Assembly (NCBI GenBank): GCA_024648745.1
Contig: JAHCVB010000002.1
Coordinates: 76,885 to 140,884 of the forward strand
Direction of reading: 5' to 3'
Source of the DNA: Sodalis sp. Psp
GTDB taxonomy: Bacteria; Pseudomonadota; Gammaproteobacteria; Enterobacterales; Enterobacteriaceae
Length of the DNA stretch: 64,000 nt
Positions 51,794 to 63,101 of the stretch are shown in pieces. How positions within the stretch are numbered: position 1 is the stretch's first letter; each line of letters begins with the position of its first letter. A model generated the notes under the pieces. It ran no database searches. It saw only the letters and a program-made list of their open reading frames with translations, and was not told the origin of the DNA. The position numbers and the translations under genes were made by a program.

Positions 51794-53152
51794 TTATCCG
51801 TTAAACAACATTTGCACGGTCTCAATAATGAGCTGAATATTTAGCACTACTAGTACGGCGGTAGCTAGCCAGCCAAGAACAATAAATGGCCGACAATTGA
51901 CAAACTTGCCCATTAATTTTTTAGATGATGTTAAATACAACAGGGGCACCATTGAAATGGGAAGGGCGATACTCAAAAATACCTGGGTATAGACCAGCAG
52001 TTTTTCTACAACATCCCCTTTGTCCCCCCATAAGTAAACACATGCAACTACCGGCATAATCGCAATTGAACGGGTTATCATGCGCCGCTGCCAGAGTGGC
52101 AGTTTAAAATTAATAAATCCTTCCATCACGATTTGTCCAGTTAATGTACCAGTGATGGTGGCATTTTGACCTGAGGCTAGTAATGCGATAGCGAATAAAG
52201 TAGCAAGAGTAGAACTGGCAATAGTACCGACCATATTATGATCTTGCAGGGCATCATACAGTTGGGCAAAGCGACCAATATCATCCGGGTTTTTACCAAA
52301 AAATAGCGCGGCACCGAGGATAAGTAATAAACAATTAATAATGAATGAGAAGCTTAACTGAATATTAGAATCAATAGTAGCGTAGAGAATAGCTTCTTTA
52401 AGACCCTGCTCAGTGCTGCGATTGTATTGACGCGACTGCACGATGGAAGAGTGCAAATATAAATTGTGCGGCATGATTGTGGCACCTACGATTCCTAGTG
52501 CAATAAAAAAAGCAGAGTCGCCGCCCGCTACGTGAGCTGTGAGAATATCGGTTTGCGGAATAAGAGTACGTACTATGTGTGATAGGTCGAGGTTAGCGAG
52601 GGCTACTTCATAGGCGAAGATAATAAAAATCGTGGCAATGAGCGTAAAGACCAGTGCTTCAATTTTTCGGATACCAAATTTCATCAGCGCCAGAAGTAAA
52701 AAAACATCCAGTACAGTAATCACCACACCGAGCATGAAGGGTATTTTAAACAATAAGTTCAGAGCGATGGAGCTGCCGATGACCTCAGCAATTTCAGTAG
52801 CGATAATAGCTAATTCAGTGGCGATCCATAACACGCCAGCAGTCCGTTTTCCGACTAGCGCTTTTGTTGCTTGTGCTAGATCCATTCCTGTTACAATGCC
52901 TAATTTTGCGCACATAACCTGAAGCAGCATGGCGATAAGACTTGAAAGCAAAATCACTGACAGAAGTAAATAACTGTACAAAGCACCCCCTTGAATAGAG
53001 GTGATCCAGTTTCCGGGATCCATATAACCTACCGCGACCAGCGCTCCTGGTCCGGAAAAAGCAAACAGTTTTTTGATGAAACCTCCTTTCCCCGTTGGAA
53101 CGGGAATTGTACTATTAATTTCTTCCAAGCTAGTTTTTCTCACTATTTCCAT
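51794..53152 (-). CDS. mntH: Manganese/divalent metal transporter MntH (NRAMP family)
   Basis: 452 residues with eleven hydrophobic segments. It imports Mn2+ (and Fe2+) with protons. The NRAMP helix-1 motif DPGN is at 45-48, and the helix-6 region with MPHNLYLHSS (metal-site Met-Pro-His) is intact. The start is ATG at 53152. It is preceded by a good Fur box (53203-53221), consistent with iron repression known for E. coli mntH. The placement between lpxM and pykA differs from E. coli. Confidence 0.93.
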   Translation of the reverse strand: MEIVRKTSLEEINSTIPVPTGKGGFIKKLFAFSGPGALVAVGYMDPGNWITSIQGGALYSYLLLSVILLSSLIAMLLQVMCAKLGIVTGMDLAQATKALVGKRTAGVLWIATELAIIATEIAEVIGSSIALNLLFKIPFMLGVVITVLDVFLLLALMKFGIRKIEALVFTLIATIFIIFAYEVALANLDLSHIVRTLIPQTDILTAHVAGGDSAFFIALGIVGATIMPHNLYLHSSIVQSRQYNRSTEQGLKEAILYATIDSNIQLSFSFIINCLLLILGAALFFGKNPDDIGRFAQLYDALQDHNMVGTIASSTLATLFAIALLASGQNATITGTLTGQIVMEGFINFKLPLWQRRMITRSIAIMPVVACVYLWGDKGDVVEKLLVYTQVFLSIALPISMVPLLYLTSSKKLMGKFVNCRPFIVLGWLATAVLVVLNIQLIIETVQMLFNG

Positions 53153-53202
53153 ATTTATTCCAAATTTACTGATAGTAGCTACAGAAGGTCGATTTTATCA
53201 TA

Positions 53203-53221
53203 AATAATAATATTCATTATC
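53203..53221 (-). promoter_or_regulatory. Fur box upstream of mntH
   Basis: AATAATAATATTCATTATC matches the 19-base consensus GATAATGATAATCATTATC at 16 positions. It lies about 50 bases upstream of the mntH start, and fur is intact at 7463-7909. It shows that at least part of the iron regulon is preserved. Confidence 0.65.
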
Positions 53222-53732
53222 AATTAAAGAGACGTTGAATACCTATGTACTTTTAGGGAGTACTGACGGACTGACTGCTTACGCATATGTTATCACTATG
53301 GCACGCTTTAATAAGTCGGGAAGTAATTTCGCATCTGGTAACAAATATTAAGGACAGGGGAAAAATACGGCAGAAAAATCTGTAACTTTGTAGGGTTTAT
53401 TGAGTTTCTTTAATATGACTATCAGAGAATAAATGGCATAGACACTGGAGATTATAATACTTATCCTGAAAGCCAGCCTATGGGTGTTTTCATTTTCTTG
53501 GCATCGCCCCTTAAAGTCCCATTCCGCCATCGTCCAAGATCCGGATAAAATAAACACTAGGAGATGAGACCACTTCTGAAAACTATCCATAGTGGCACTT
53601 CCCAGAACGAACTACAGTAGTTTCACAGAAGTCGCAACCTAAAAATAGATAGACTGGTTAAAATTAATCATATTTAAGAAAGATGTAACTATAAAATATT
53701 CCCGGAACTTACACGAATTTACTACGTTGAAG

Positions 53733-55163
53733 TTATTCCACGCGCAAGATACAGCTGGTATTGGTGGTGCTCACTTCACCCCTCCTTTGCGTGATGATTA
53801 CTAGGTCGCCAGACACCAGAAAGCCCTTATCATGCAATAGATTGGCAGCATGGATCGCCGCTGATACACCGTTTCCGTCAAAATACATCGGCGTCACACC
53901 GCGGTAAAGCGCAGTCAAGTTTAGGGTGTGTTCGTGACGAGAAAGAGCAAAAATCGGTAGACCGGAGCTGATGCGGGACATCATTAACGCAGTGCGCCCC
54001 GACTCTGTCATCGAGATGATCGCGCTTATGCCTTTTAGATGGTTAGCAGCGTACATTGCCGACATAGCGATAGCTTCCTCTATATTATCGAATTGCACAT
54101 CTAGCCGATGTTTGGAGACATTAATGCTTGAGATTTTTTCCGCTCCCAGACAGATGCTAGCCATAGCCGCTACAGTTTCGACAGGATACTGGCCCGCAGC
54201 AGTTTCGGCCGATAGCATCACCGCGTCAGTACCATCCAGTACTGCGTTGGCGACGTCCATTACTTCGGCGCGTGTGGGCATCGGATTAGTTGTCATCGAC
54301 TCCATCATCTGTGTAGCGGTAATCACGGCGCGGTTCAGAGCGCGGGCGCGGCGGATCAATTTTTTTTGAATGCCCACCAGTTCGGGATCACCAACCTCTA
54401 CCCCAAGGTCGCCGCGGGCGACCATAACAACATCCGAGGCAAGAATGATGTCGTCCATCACTTCTTCGCTAGCCACTGCTTCTGCACGCTCCACTTTAGA
54501 AACTATTTTGGCATAACTGCCCGCGCCACGGGCCAGACGGCGCGCATAATTTAGATCTTCACCGGAGCGAGGGAAGGAAACTGCTAGATAGTCAACGCCT
54601 ATTTTAGCGGCAGTGATGATGTCAGCTTTGTCTTTCGCGGTCAGCGTCTCGACAGACAAACCTCCTCCCAACTTGTTAATGCCTTTATTGTTTGATAGCA
54701 ATCCGCCAACGATAACCTCGGTATAGACTCGAATACCCTGCACTTCAATCACTTTAAGCTGCACGCGGCCATCATCTAGCAGCAAGATATCACCAGGCAC
54801 TACATCGTCGGTTAGGCCTTTATAACTGATACCCACCTGCTCAAAAGTACCTTCACCATGCCCTAGAGAAGCATCGAGCAAAAATTTGTCACCGGATTTT
54901 AGGAAAATTTTTCCATCTCGGAATGTTGAAATGCGAATCTTGGGTCCTTGCAAATCACCGAGGATCGCCACGTGTCGTTCGAGGCGGGCTGCAATTGCGC
55001 GCATTTTCTGCGCACGAAGAAAATGATCTTCAGCACTACCATGTGAAAAGTTAAGGCGCACTACATTGGCGCCCGCGGCGATCACTTTTTCGAGATTATT
55101 ACCGCGATCGGTAGAGGGACCTAGGGTGATAACAATTTTGGTTCTTCTTAGCCGTCTGGACAT
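53733..55163 (-). CDS. pykA: Pyruvate kinase II
   Basis: Converts phosphoenolpyruvate and ADP to pyruvate and ATP. 476 residues (E. coli PykA 480). The N-terminus [18 protein letters not shown], the metal/ADP site VVRLNFSHG, the active-site lysine region [11 protein letters not shown], the signature [10 protein letters not shown] and TATQMMESM are intact. The AMP-responsive C-terminal domain is present with a slightly shortened loop before the end ([19 protein letters not shown]). In E. coli it neighbours hexR and zwf, as the geometry here also shows. Confidence 0.96.
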   Translation of the reverse strand: MSRRLRRTKIVITLGPSTDRGNNLEKVIAAGANVVRLNFSHGSAEDHFLRAQKMRAIAARLERHVAILGDLQGPKIRISTFRDGKIFLKSGDKFLLDASLGHGEGTFEQVGISYKGLTDDVVPGDILLLDDGRVQLKVIEVQGIRVYTEVIVGGLLSNNKGINKLGGGLSVETLTAKDKADIITAAKIGVDYLAVSFPRSGEDLNYARRLARGAGSYAKIVSKVERAEAVASEEVMDDIILASDVVMVARGDLGVEVGDPELVGIQKKLIRRARALNRAVITATQMMESMTTNPMPTRAEVMDVANAVLDGTDAVMLSAETAAGQYPVETVAAMASICLGAEKISSINVSKHRLDVQFDNIEEAIAMSAMYAANHLKGISAIISMTESGRTALMMSRISSGLPIFALSRHEHTLNLTALYRGVTPMYFDGNGVSAAIHAANLLHDKGFLVSGDLVIITQRRGEVSTTNTSCILRVE

Positions 55164-55389
55164 AGATAACTCCCTTAACTTGGGCGATGCTGCTATTGCA
55201 GCAAGTAAAAATTACTCTAGAACTAGAGTAAGCATTCCACATTTTAGTACGGCGGTATGAGAAATCAGCACTACAACATCGTCATTTTCTAGAATGCATG
55301 AAGTTTATCCTTTATAGCATAACGTCATCGGAGTACACCGCCGGGATATTGAAACAGAAAAAATTTGTTTGTCGCATCATTCACCATTG

Positions 55390-55580
55390 CTGCTAGAGGC
55401 GTCCAGCCGAAATAGAAATTTGCACTATAATCTTCATACACATGCCGGTTTACACGATGTTTCATTTCGTCAGATCTTATTGAAATACAAATTAAAATAT
55501 TAAAGTCAAGATAGCTCTTAGTCTATAAACGGCGACAAAAACGGTTTTCAGTTAGTTCTCTGACGTCTGCCACGCAGGTC
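55390..55580 (+). pseudogene. hexR: Possible ghost of hexR
   Basis: Between divergent pykA and zwf, where E. coli has hexR, the plus strand shows FIHMPVYTMF (compare DIYMPMVSRL) and later YKRRQKRF (compare TLRRGAKF). Matches are short, and the N-terminal helix-turn-helix could not be found. HexR represses zwf and edd-eda, so its loss would fit the loss of eda. Confidence 0.3.
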
Positions 55581-55946
55581 AAAATAGTAATGCTAGAATG
55601 AATAGCGGCTTGAGGAGAGCAAGATGACTTCTTTGACCTTATGTTCAGATTTACTCAGTAAATTCAGATGAATATTGGTTTTTAGTATGTTCATTAAGTA
55701 ACAGCTCATAAATTTTTGCTAACTTTACACAAAGGAAAATTATTACTAAATCTAAGACAGAGAAATTGGGAGGTGCGTCATCTCAGTTACAAAATTGTAA
55801 TGCAACCATAATACTACGAATTAGTATATTAAAATAAATAATTAAAGAGGAAGCAATGCGCAATTTTTGATGTTTTACCGGTCAATATCAAAAACCTAAT
55901 TAATTTAATAAAATTACAAAGTCCTGAACTAGGATAGGAGAAGAAC

Positions 55947-57422
55947 ATGGCAGTAACATCTACAACTCAAGCCTGTAATCTGGTCATTTTTGGTGCGAAA
56001 GGTGATCTGGCGAGGCGTAAATTGTTGCCCTCGTTATATCAGTTGGAAAAATCAGGTTCGCTCCATTCAGAAACCCGCATCATTGGCGTAGGCCGTGCAG
56101 AATGGGACGTAAAAACATACACAACAGTTGTTCGTGAGGCGCTGGAAACCTTCATGAATGAGCCTATCGATGACAAATGGTGGAAAATGCTGAGCGCCCG
56201 GTTAGATTTCTGTAACCTAGATGTCAATGAAACTAAGCATTTCAGCCGACTAGTGGAAAAATTAGATCAGCAGGTCCGCGTTAATGTCAACTATTTCGCC
56301 ATGCCGCCCACCACCTTTGGGGCAATTTGCAAAGGCCTGGGCGAAGCCGGATTGAACAACGAGCCGAGCCGCGTTGTCATGGAAAAACCACTTGGTACTG
56401 ACCTGGTTTCCTCGCAGGTGATAAACGATCAAGTTGCGGAATATTTCAACGAAAGCCAAGTCTACCGTATCGACCATTATTTAGGTAAAGAGACCGTTCT
56501 AAATTTGCTGGCGCTGCGGTTTGCCAATTCGCTTTTCGCCTATAATTGGGATAACCGTATCATCGATCATGTCCAGATCACGGTCGCAGAGGAGGTCGGC
56601 ATTGAAGGCCGCTGGGGCTATTTTGACAAAGCTGGTCAAATGCGCGACATGATTCAAAGTCATCTGCTGCAAATCCTAACCATGATCGCTATGTCCCCGC
56701 CTTCTGATCTAACCACTGATCGTATCCGCGATGAGAAAGTGAAAGTATTGCGCTCCCTGCGACCCATCAATTACAGTAATGTGCGGGATACCACGGTGCG
56801 CGGCCAATACACTAGCGGTTTTGTACAAGGAAAAAAAGTCCCTGGTTATCTGGAAGAAGAGGGAGAGGATAAAAACAGTCGTACTGAAACTTTCGTTTCC
56901 ATTCGTGTCGACATCGATAATTGGCGCTGGGCCGGTGTACCTTTTTATCTACGCACCGGTAAACGTTTGCCTACAAAATGCTCCGAAGTAGTGGTGTATT
57001 TTAAGAACCCGGCACTTAACTTATTTCGGAACTCTTATCAGCAATTGCCTCAGAACAAGCTGACTATCCGTCTGCAACCGGACGAAGGAATGGATATTCA
57101 GATTCTGAATAAGGTTCCAGGTTTGTATCATAAACATCGCCTGCAAACTACCAAATTGGATCTGAGCTTTACTGAAACATTCAATCAGGAGCACCTAGCT
57201 GATGCATATGAACGGCTGCTGCTGGAAACCATGCGCGGCATTCAGGCGCTGTTTGTCCGTCGTGACGAAGTAGAAGAAGCTTGGAAATGGGTCGATTCCA
57301 TTATCGACGCCTGGGAAGCAGACAATGACCCACCAAAGCTTTATCAAGCCGGTACTTGGGGGCCGGTAGCCTCTGTAGCAATGATTACCCGCGACGGTCG
57401 CTCATGGAATGAATTCGAGTGA
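55947..57422 (+). CDS. zwf: Glucose-6-phosphate 1-dehydrogenase
   Basis: First step of the oxidative pentose phosphate pathway, making NADPH. 491 residues, exactly the E. coli length. The NADP-binding GAKGDLARRKL begins at about 17, the substrate/catalytic motif RIDHYLGKE lies at about 174-184, and EEVGIEGRWGYFDKAGQMRDMIQ and the C-terminal GPVASVAMITRDGRSWNEFE are intact. TAGGAGAAGAAC precedes the start. The downstream edd is absent and eda is a ghost. Confidence 0.97.
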   Translation: MAVTSTTQACNLVIFGAKGDLARRKLLPSLYQLEKSGSLHSETRIIGVGRAEWDVKTYTTVVREALETFMNEPIDDKWWKMLSARLDFCNLDVNETKHFSRLVEKLDQQVRVNVNYFAMPPTTFGAICKGLGEAGLNNEPSRVVMEKPLGTDLVSSQVINDQVAEYFNESQVYRIDHYLGKETVLNLLALRFANSLFAYNWDNRIIDHVQITVAEEVGIEGRWGYFDKAGQMRDMIQSHLLQILTMIAMSPPSDLTTDRIRDEKVKVLRSLRPINYSNVRDTTVRGQYTSGFVQGKKVPGYLEEEGEDKNSRTETFVSIRVDIDNWRWAGVPFYLRTGKRLPTKCSEVVVYFKNPALNLFRNSYQQLPQNKLTIRLQPDEGMDIQILNKVPGLYHKHRLQTTKLDLSFTETFNQEHLADAYERLLLETMRGIQALFVRRDEVEEAWKWVDSIIDAWEADNDPPKLYQAGTWGPVASVAMITRDGRSWNEFE

Positions 57423-57534
57423 CGAAAGTGTCAAGCCGTTGCTAGAAGAGTTCTGCGACGAGTCTTTCAGTCAATTCACCTCAGCAGAGCGCAACAGAAT
57501 AATGTTATCTTAAGTATATAAACAAGAATCAACA

Positions 57535-58000
57535 ATGTGGAAACAATCTTGACCTCAGCGCCAATTGAGCCCGCTTATCATCCTTCAGAAATTGGAACAC
57601 ACGGTCTCCTTTAGTGAAAATTCTGGAAATATGGCTGTGCACTCCTATACCATAGACACCGCGTCATTCAACACCATCACCAAATGAGGTGCCAGAGGGG
57701 CGGGCTTGTCGGTGCCAGCATGCTACCTAATTTGAGCAGCGTGCTTGTACTCAGCGGGAAATTAGTTTAGCTATCAGTAAAAACGCCAGATGCGCTGACC
57801 CAGTTTATGGTTAACACATTGTTACAACTACGCAGTGATTTTTCTGATTCCAGAGCGATTAGAAATATGTAGATAGCGATAACTTCGATTTCTGTTATAG
57901 TCAAAGTGCGACTGCTCAAGTTGATGACGAAGTGCAGTTACCTTACCATCCAACATACATGTTGACTACACAACGGCGGTGAGTGATGTACATAGTCAAG
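57535..58000 (+). pseudogene. eda: Ghost of eda (KDPG aldolase)
   Basis: From the ATG at 57535 the frame MWKQS-stop continues with SPLIILQKLEHTVSF (E. coli PVVPVIVVKKLEHAV) and VKILEIWL (VRVLEVTL). Then come EVPE, a frameshift, and GLVGASMLPN (AIVGAGTVLNP), SLAISK (QFAISP), FLIP (PLIP), FDFCYSQSATA (FKFFPAEAN), and CxxxNGG near 57970 (CPTGG). About 110 bases separate it from zwf, so edd (about 1.8 kb) has been deleted. Confidence 0.75.
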
Positions 58001-58707
58001 ATGTCTGTATAGCAATCGAAAGCGATCACTTAACCCCTATCAATTAATGATACTCGATCGCAACTTTTTTAACTCAATTTGCCAGATGCGCCTAGACGTC
58101 ATGGTGCCGTGCTAACGGCAACTCTAACAATAAAGCTTTTTAAGTAAGTGCGCAGAACTAAGAGGATAAATAGTGGCTACTTAAGGCTTGAGAAATGAAA
58201 CATGGGTTCATATGGAGTTTTTAAATATTTGTTATCACATAATAATTTGATAAAATTGAAAATATATAGAGGAACTATGACATAAAAATGGGAAACTTGG
58301 TGGCAAGTCTGTTGGTGTCGTCAATAACGGCGTTGGCTAATGACTAAACTCAATTCTAATGCAAAAGAATACCGATCAAATCATGGCACAACAGACGACT
58401 ACCAGCGTCCAGGATTATGTCTAGACAGCCCCTAGTCATAAAAGGGCAACTCTTTGGTACCATCTTCATAGTTATTCCTTCGTCACAATCTCACTCTATC
58501 TGAATCATAGAGCTGATTGATTAGTATTATAACCCAGTATTGATTCCAGTGCCGCGAATAGGATTCATGGCTTAGCTTGGCGGCAGAGACGTGTATCAAC
58601 GCCAGAGCGCTAGGAAAATGTGAACTGTCTAGGAAATTCTGGCAAGCGCTGCTGAAAATACGTAGTAACAAGCAGATTATTGAAGAATCAAGGGAAGGAA
58701 TTTACGT
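58001..58707. other. Gene-free stretch before ptrB
   Basis: No gene recognised in these 700 bases. In E. coli purT and the yebE-yebG genes lie between eda and ptrB. A GAAGGAATTTACGT ribosome site leads into ptrB. Confidence 0.4.
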
Positions 58708-60771
58708 ATGATATTACCACCGAAAGCTAAAAAACAACCTCATGTATTTACACTGCACGGTGATACTCGTGTAGATAACTATTACTGGCTGCGGGATGAT
58801 GAACGCGAAGATCCGGCGGTGCTGGATTATCTCAAGCGTGAAAATAACTACAGTGAAATAATGATGGCTGAGCATGAGGCTCTACGTCATCAGTTGTTTA
58901 CGGAAATGGTAGAGCGTATGCCGCAGCAAGACTGCTCGGTGCCATATGTACACAATGGGTATCGTTATCAAAGCCGCTATGAACAAGGTGATGAATACCC
59001 TATTTACACTCGACAACCTGAACAAGCAAGCCCTAACAAGGAATGGGAAATATTGCTAGATGCCAACCAACGCGCTGTCAAAAGAAAATTTTATTCTCTT
59101 AAATCTCTAAAAATAAGTTCTGACAATCTGATTATGGCTATTTTAGAAGATTTTTTATCTAATCGTCTGTACGAATTGCGTTTTAAAGATCTTGAGCATG
59201 ATTTATGGTTCCCGGAGGTAATTGAATACGCCTCGTCTAGCTTTGAATGGGTTAATGACTCGAAAGTTCTGTATTACGTTTGTAAACACAAAAAGACCTT
59301 GCTGCCGTATCAGGTCTGGCGGCATATGGTGGGTACGCTAACCACTCAGGACGAGCTAATTTATGAAGAAAAAGACGATACCTTTTGTGTCAGCGTACAT
59401 AAGACCACTTCAGAGAATTACATCATCATCTTCCTTGATAGCACGACATCAAGCGAGGTCCTGCTGCTCGATGCTGACGATCAGCAAGCAAGGCCGAGAT
59501 TATTTCTGCCACGGCACCCTGATCGCAAATATTATCTGGATCATTATCAGGGATACTTCTATGTCCGCTCTAATCAAGAAAGTAAAAATTTTGCCCTCTA
59601 TTGCAGTGAAACCGGGGAAGAAAAACTCTGGCAAACAGTTATCCCTGCGCGCAAAGATGTCATGCTGGAAAACTTTTCCTTATTTCGCGATTGGCTGGTG
59701 CTAGAAGAGCGTGATATGGGTGTGACCAGCTTGCGACAAATTAACTGGTCAACTGGCGAAGAAAAAGGCATAACTTTCGACGATCCTACTTATGTGACTT
59801 GGCTAGCATATAATCCCGATCCTGAAAGTGCGCTGATGCGTTACGGTTACTCCTCCATGACTACGCCGACGATCTTATTCGAGCTTAATCTGGACACTAG
59901 CGAACGCAGGTTACTCAAGCAGACACAGATTAAAAACTTCCAGACGGATCACTATTGCAGCGAACGTCTCTGGATTACCGTCCGTGATGGAGTGGAAGTG
60001 CCGGTTTCTTTAGTTTACCGTAAAGACTTATTCAAGTCCGGCATCAATCCATTGCTAGTTTATGGCTACGGTGCATATGGCAGCAGTCTGGATCCAGATT
60101 TCAGTGCCAGCCGGCTAAGTCTGTTAGATCGTGGCTTCGTCTATGCTTTAAGTCATATTCGCGGCGGAGGAGAGTTAGGACAAGCATGGTATGAAGACGG
60201 AAAATTATTCAAGAAGATGAATACATTCCATGATTTTATCGATATTAGCCGCGACTTATTAAAACAGGGCTATGGTGATCCAGAACAGGTTTTCGCCATG
60301 GGCAGCAGTGCCGGCGGTCTATTAATGGGAGCGGTCATCAATTTGGTGCCAGACTTGTTTAAGGGAGTGGTAGCTCAGGTACCATTTGTTGATGTCGTTA
60401 CTACCATGCTGGATGACTCTATTCCTCTGACCACCAACGAATATGAGGAATGGGGCAATCCGCAGGATGTGGCTGATTATCAATATATTTTACAGTATAG
60501 CCCGTACGATCAGGTTCGTGCCCAGGCATATCCGTATCTTCTGGTTACCGCCGGCCTGCACGACTCGCAGGTGCAATATTGGGAGCCAGCGAAATGGGTC
60601 GCAAAATTACGGGAATTAAAAACTGACGATCATTTACTGCTATTGTATACTGATATGGATTCCGGCCATGACGGCAAATTTGGTCGTTTTAGCAAGTATA
60701 AAGAAATATCGATAGAATATACTTTTATCCTGATGTTAGCAAAGCTTCCTGTCTCCGAACAGACAGTATAG
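58708..60771 (+). CDS. ptrB: Oligopeptidase B (protease II)
   Basis: Cytoplasmic serine peptidase of the prolyl-oligopeptidase family that cleaves short peptides after Arg or Lys. 687 residues (E. coli 686). An N-terminal beta-propeller (about 70-400, with LPYQVWRH and [10 protein letters not shown] blades) precedes the alpha/beta-hydrolase domain. Its nucleophile lies in [11 protein letters not shown] (about Ser533), and the catalytic histidine in [11 protein letters not shown] near 652. The helper motif [15 protein letters not shown] is intact. It stands between the eda ghost and the exoX ghost. Confidence 0.96.
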   Translation: MILPPKAKKQPHVFTLHGDTRVDNYYWLRDDEREDPAVLDYLKRENNYSEIMMAEHEALRHQLFTEMVERMPQQDCSVPYVHNGYRYQSRYEQGDEYPIYTRQPEQASPNKEWEILLDANQRAVKRKFYSLKSLKISSDNLIMAILEDFLSNRLYELRFKDLEHDLWFPEVIEYASSSFEWVNDSKVLYYVCKHKKTLLPYQVWRHMVGTLTTQDELIYEEKDDTFCVSVHKTTSENYIIIFLDSTTSSEVLLLDADDQQARPRLFLPRHPDRKYYLDHYQGYFYVRSNQESKNFALYCSETGEEKLWQTVIPARKDVMLENFSLFRDWLVLEERDMGVTSLRQINWSTGEEKGITFDDPTYVTWLAYNPDPESALMRYGYSSMTTPTILFELNLDTSERRLLKQTQIKNFQTDHYCSERLWITVRDGVEVPVSLVYRKDLFKSGINPLLVYGYGAYGSSLDPDFSASRLSLLDRGFVYALSHIRGGGELGQAWYEDGKLFKKMNTFHDFIDISRDLLKQGYGDPEQVFAMGSSAGGLLMGAVINLVPDLFKGVVAQVPFVDVVTTMLDDSIPLTTNEYEEWGNPQDVADYQYILQYSPYDQVRAQAYPYLLVTAGLHDSQVQYWEPAKWVAKLRELKTDDHLLLLYTDMDSGHDGKFGRFSKYKEISIEYTFILMLAKLPVSEQTV

Positions 60772-60839
60772 CCTTTTCGGCGAAAAGTGTCTTTGCTGCT
60801 TGTCGGTGTCTTGAGTACGGCTAGCACGGCACTTTGTTG

Positions 60840-61060
60840 TTGGCAATTTCGAACTGGGAAAAATAGATAATGATCGTCAGGTAGGTCGCGCAGATTATCA
60901 GTATCATTGTATGTAATTGGGATCTTGGCGAGCAATATTACTCTAGCAGCTGGTCACGGTATCTGTCGACTCACCGCTCTACTATAGCGGATCTTTGTCA
61001 GTAAGAGTGGCATTGAACATGGTAGTTTATAGATCTCTAATGTGACTAAATAACGCACGC
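60840..61060 (-). pseudogene. exoX: Ghost of exoX (exonuclease X), C-terminal part
   Basis: The minus strand reads YRDQLLE, SNIARQDPNYIQ, then after a frameshift DNLRDLPDDHYL. These align with YRGKAVSDVAERDPGYLRW and NNLDSMSPELRL of ExoX. Direction and position between ptrB and holE match E. coli (convergent with ptrB). The DEDD exonuclease motifs of the first half are not visible. Confidence 0.55.
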
Positions 61061-61151
61061 GATTCGCAACTTATCCTTTTATCATTGCTTTGCTTTAGTA
61101 ATATGTAGTGCTGATCTTAATAGCCTAGGTCACTGACGGAGGACAGTGAGA

Positions 61152-61379
61152 TTACTTGTGTAGTTTGTAGGGCAGGCAGGAAAAATTCAACGACACCTGA
61201 CGGTAAAACTTTACACGTTGGTGAAAGTAATCACGTAGTAACTCCGGCTGATTTTGTGCCATCTGTTCCGTTGATACTGGCATATTATAGCGTTCTTTGA
61301 ACGCGACAGCGGATGCCATCAGATCAACATTGACTTTTTCTCGTATTTTCGCGTCCTGTATCGCTAAATTGTACTCCAT
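61152..61379 (-). CDS. holE: DNA polymerase III theta subunit
   Basis: 75 residues (E. coli HolE 76). It binds the epsilon proofreading subunit in the polymerase core. The central region [21 protein letters not shown] is nearly identical to E. coli [21 protein letters not shown]. The C-terminal SLNFSCLPY corresponds to SVNLSRLPY. The first ten residues are divergent. Theta is dispensable in E. coli, so its retention in a shrinking genome may be incidental. Confidence 0.92.
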   Translation of the reverse strand: [75 protein letters not shown]

Positions 61380-62739
61380 GTCATTACCTTGTTGTTTCGT
61401 TATACACTAGAATTAAAACATAAAATAGCCTCTGGCTGTTTGCAAGTTTCTATTTAACTTGTCTCCTAGTCAGATAGATAACATAAACTAAAGCGATTAT
61501 ATAATAAATAAACATATTTACTATTATATTAATAACTTAGTTTTAATTATTTTCATCTCTCTACAGAAATCAACTACTATTGGATGCGCTAATTAAAGCA
61601 AACTGTATTTACATAATTAAAGAACTACGCTTATCAACAAAACAGTGACGGATAGCTGGTTTTCGAAATTCAAAAAATATACGAACGAATGATTCCACTA
61701 ATTTAGAGTTAAGATAACTAGCTCGCACTGCGAGAAGGATATTATACGATAGTGGCACTGTACCAGTTTTCTGGGAGATCTATGAGTTGGTTTTTATACA
61801 ATGAAAGTAGCTTACTTTTCACTTCACTTTGGTATATATTACATTTGATCAATCTCGAATAGAATAACTAAAACTGCTGAAAACGATAAAAAGAAGTTAA
61901 CTCCATTACCATAATTACCGATAATCTTCTGGTGTGACATGTAAAATTATCATAGTTAACAGTAGATAGATTAAGACGTAATACTCTTAATTGCCAGAAA
62001 AATCATTTTTTATACTAGGATAGTAATATTTTCCAGAGACACGTTTAGTTTATGAATAAAATACCTTTATTTTTTGAATTTAATTAAGAGAAACCATATC
62101 TTTGTTGATATAGCCTGGTTATCATTTCTGCCGTTGTTACTATCGTAACCTACCGGGTTGACTACCGCAGGGAATCGCACTAGAAATGGAGTGGGCAGTG
62201 TAAACACAGTGAAATAGAACAAGCGTAGATATTGCTGACAGTTTCTATTTCTGCTGTTTGGTACTGAGGATGAAAGCTGATCACTATAGCCGATATTTGA
62301 TGAATCATACCAATACCGGGCAATCTAGCTCTCTGAAATATAAATTTAGATTGATGATATCGCAGCCTTCGGAAAATAATTTTTGTGGCACACTTTAGAG
62401 AGGTAACTAGTATCACCAAAGGCTACACGGCTCGTTGCAGCGAGAAGAACATAATTGAGCCTCTCAAGTGCTGTGGTCAGAAATCCAGCCCTTATTTTAA
62501 TGCTCATCAAATGTTTTGATTATGATTTTTTCACGGCGATCAAAATTCATCCAAAAATTCAGTAATCTCGCATTCCACACAGCGCTAATATTAGGCAAAG
62601 GAAAAGAAATCACGAATAGTGATTATTTTATTGAGTGGCACTTACATTCCATCTCGCCTCAATTTTCATCTTCTACGACTCCGTTGTTAGGTTATAATAA
62701 ATCGTCAGCAGATTGTTGTCTGGTCGAGTAAATGTATCT
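61380..62739. other. Gene-free stretch of about 1.4 kb upstream of proQ region
   Basis: AT-rich, with no assignable frame. E. coli has yobA-yebZ-yebY and yebST between holE and msrC-proQ, but none could be recognised. A 71-codon plus frame at 62516-62731 has no recognised homologue and is probably chance. Confidence 0.45.
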
Positions 62740-62900
62740 GTAATTGAACATTGTATGAATTTATTAATGAATTCATCTTATGGCATTGGGATTCATTACT
62801 TGATGTTATAGAGTTCAATGTTCTGTCAGGTACAGTAATAGCTCATTGCCAATTTTGGCTGGGTGCGTGCGTGATATAGGGCACGGGATATCACCACGAC
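62740..62900 (+). pseudogene. msrC: Possible ghost of msrC (free methionine-R-sulfoxide reductase)
   Basis: IAHCQFWLGACVI-stop-GTG near 62840-62890 can be aligned with VLGPFQGKIACVRIPVGRG of MsrC, the gene immediately upstream of proQ in E. coli. Only this one block is seen, so the assignment is tentative. Confidence 0.3.
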
Positions 62901-63031
62901 TTACCCACATCTTAATTCAATTAAGGTACTGCGCTGGCTAAAAGCGGTGGTAAATTACTTTTGGTACCATACTATGAAAATTTATCACTAATATTTGATA
63001 GAGATGCACGGATAATATGGCATTTACCGAT

Positions 63032-63052
63032 GGTGTCATTGACAGTGACACC
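63032..63052 (+). repeat. Perfect 7-bp hairpin upstream of proQ
   Basis: GGTGTCA (63032-63038) and TGACACC (63046-63052) flank a 7-base loop, 50 bases before proQ. It is not followed by a long T run. It may be an mRNA leader structure or the residue of a terminator. Confidence 0.4.
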
Positions 63053-63101
63053 TATTTATAATTTACGCTGGTTGACAAACCCATTATAATCAGGAAAGTT
63101 T

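Noticed and set aside
53348..53590. 80-residue minus-strand frame between mntH and pykA with a hydrophobic segment (SIIISSVYAIYSLIVIL)
   Set aside because: No recognised homologue, no convincing ribosome site, and frames of this size arise often in the decayed spacers of this window. It is kept only as a possible relic of a membrane protein.
62516..62731. 71-codon plus-strand frame upstream of proQ
   Set aside because: No recognised family and no synteny support. Judged chance.
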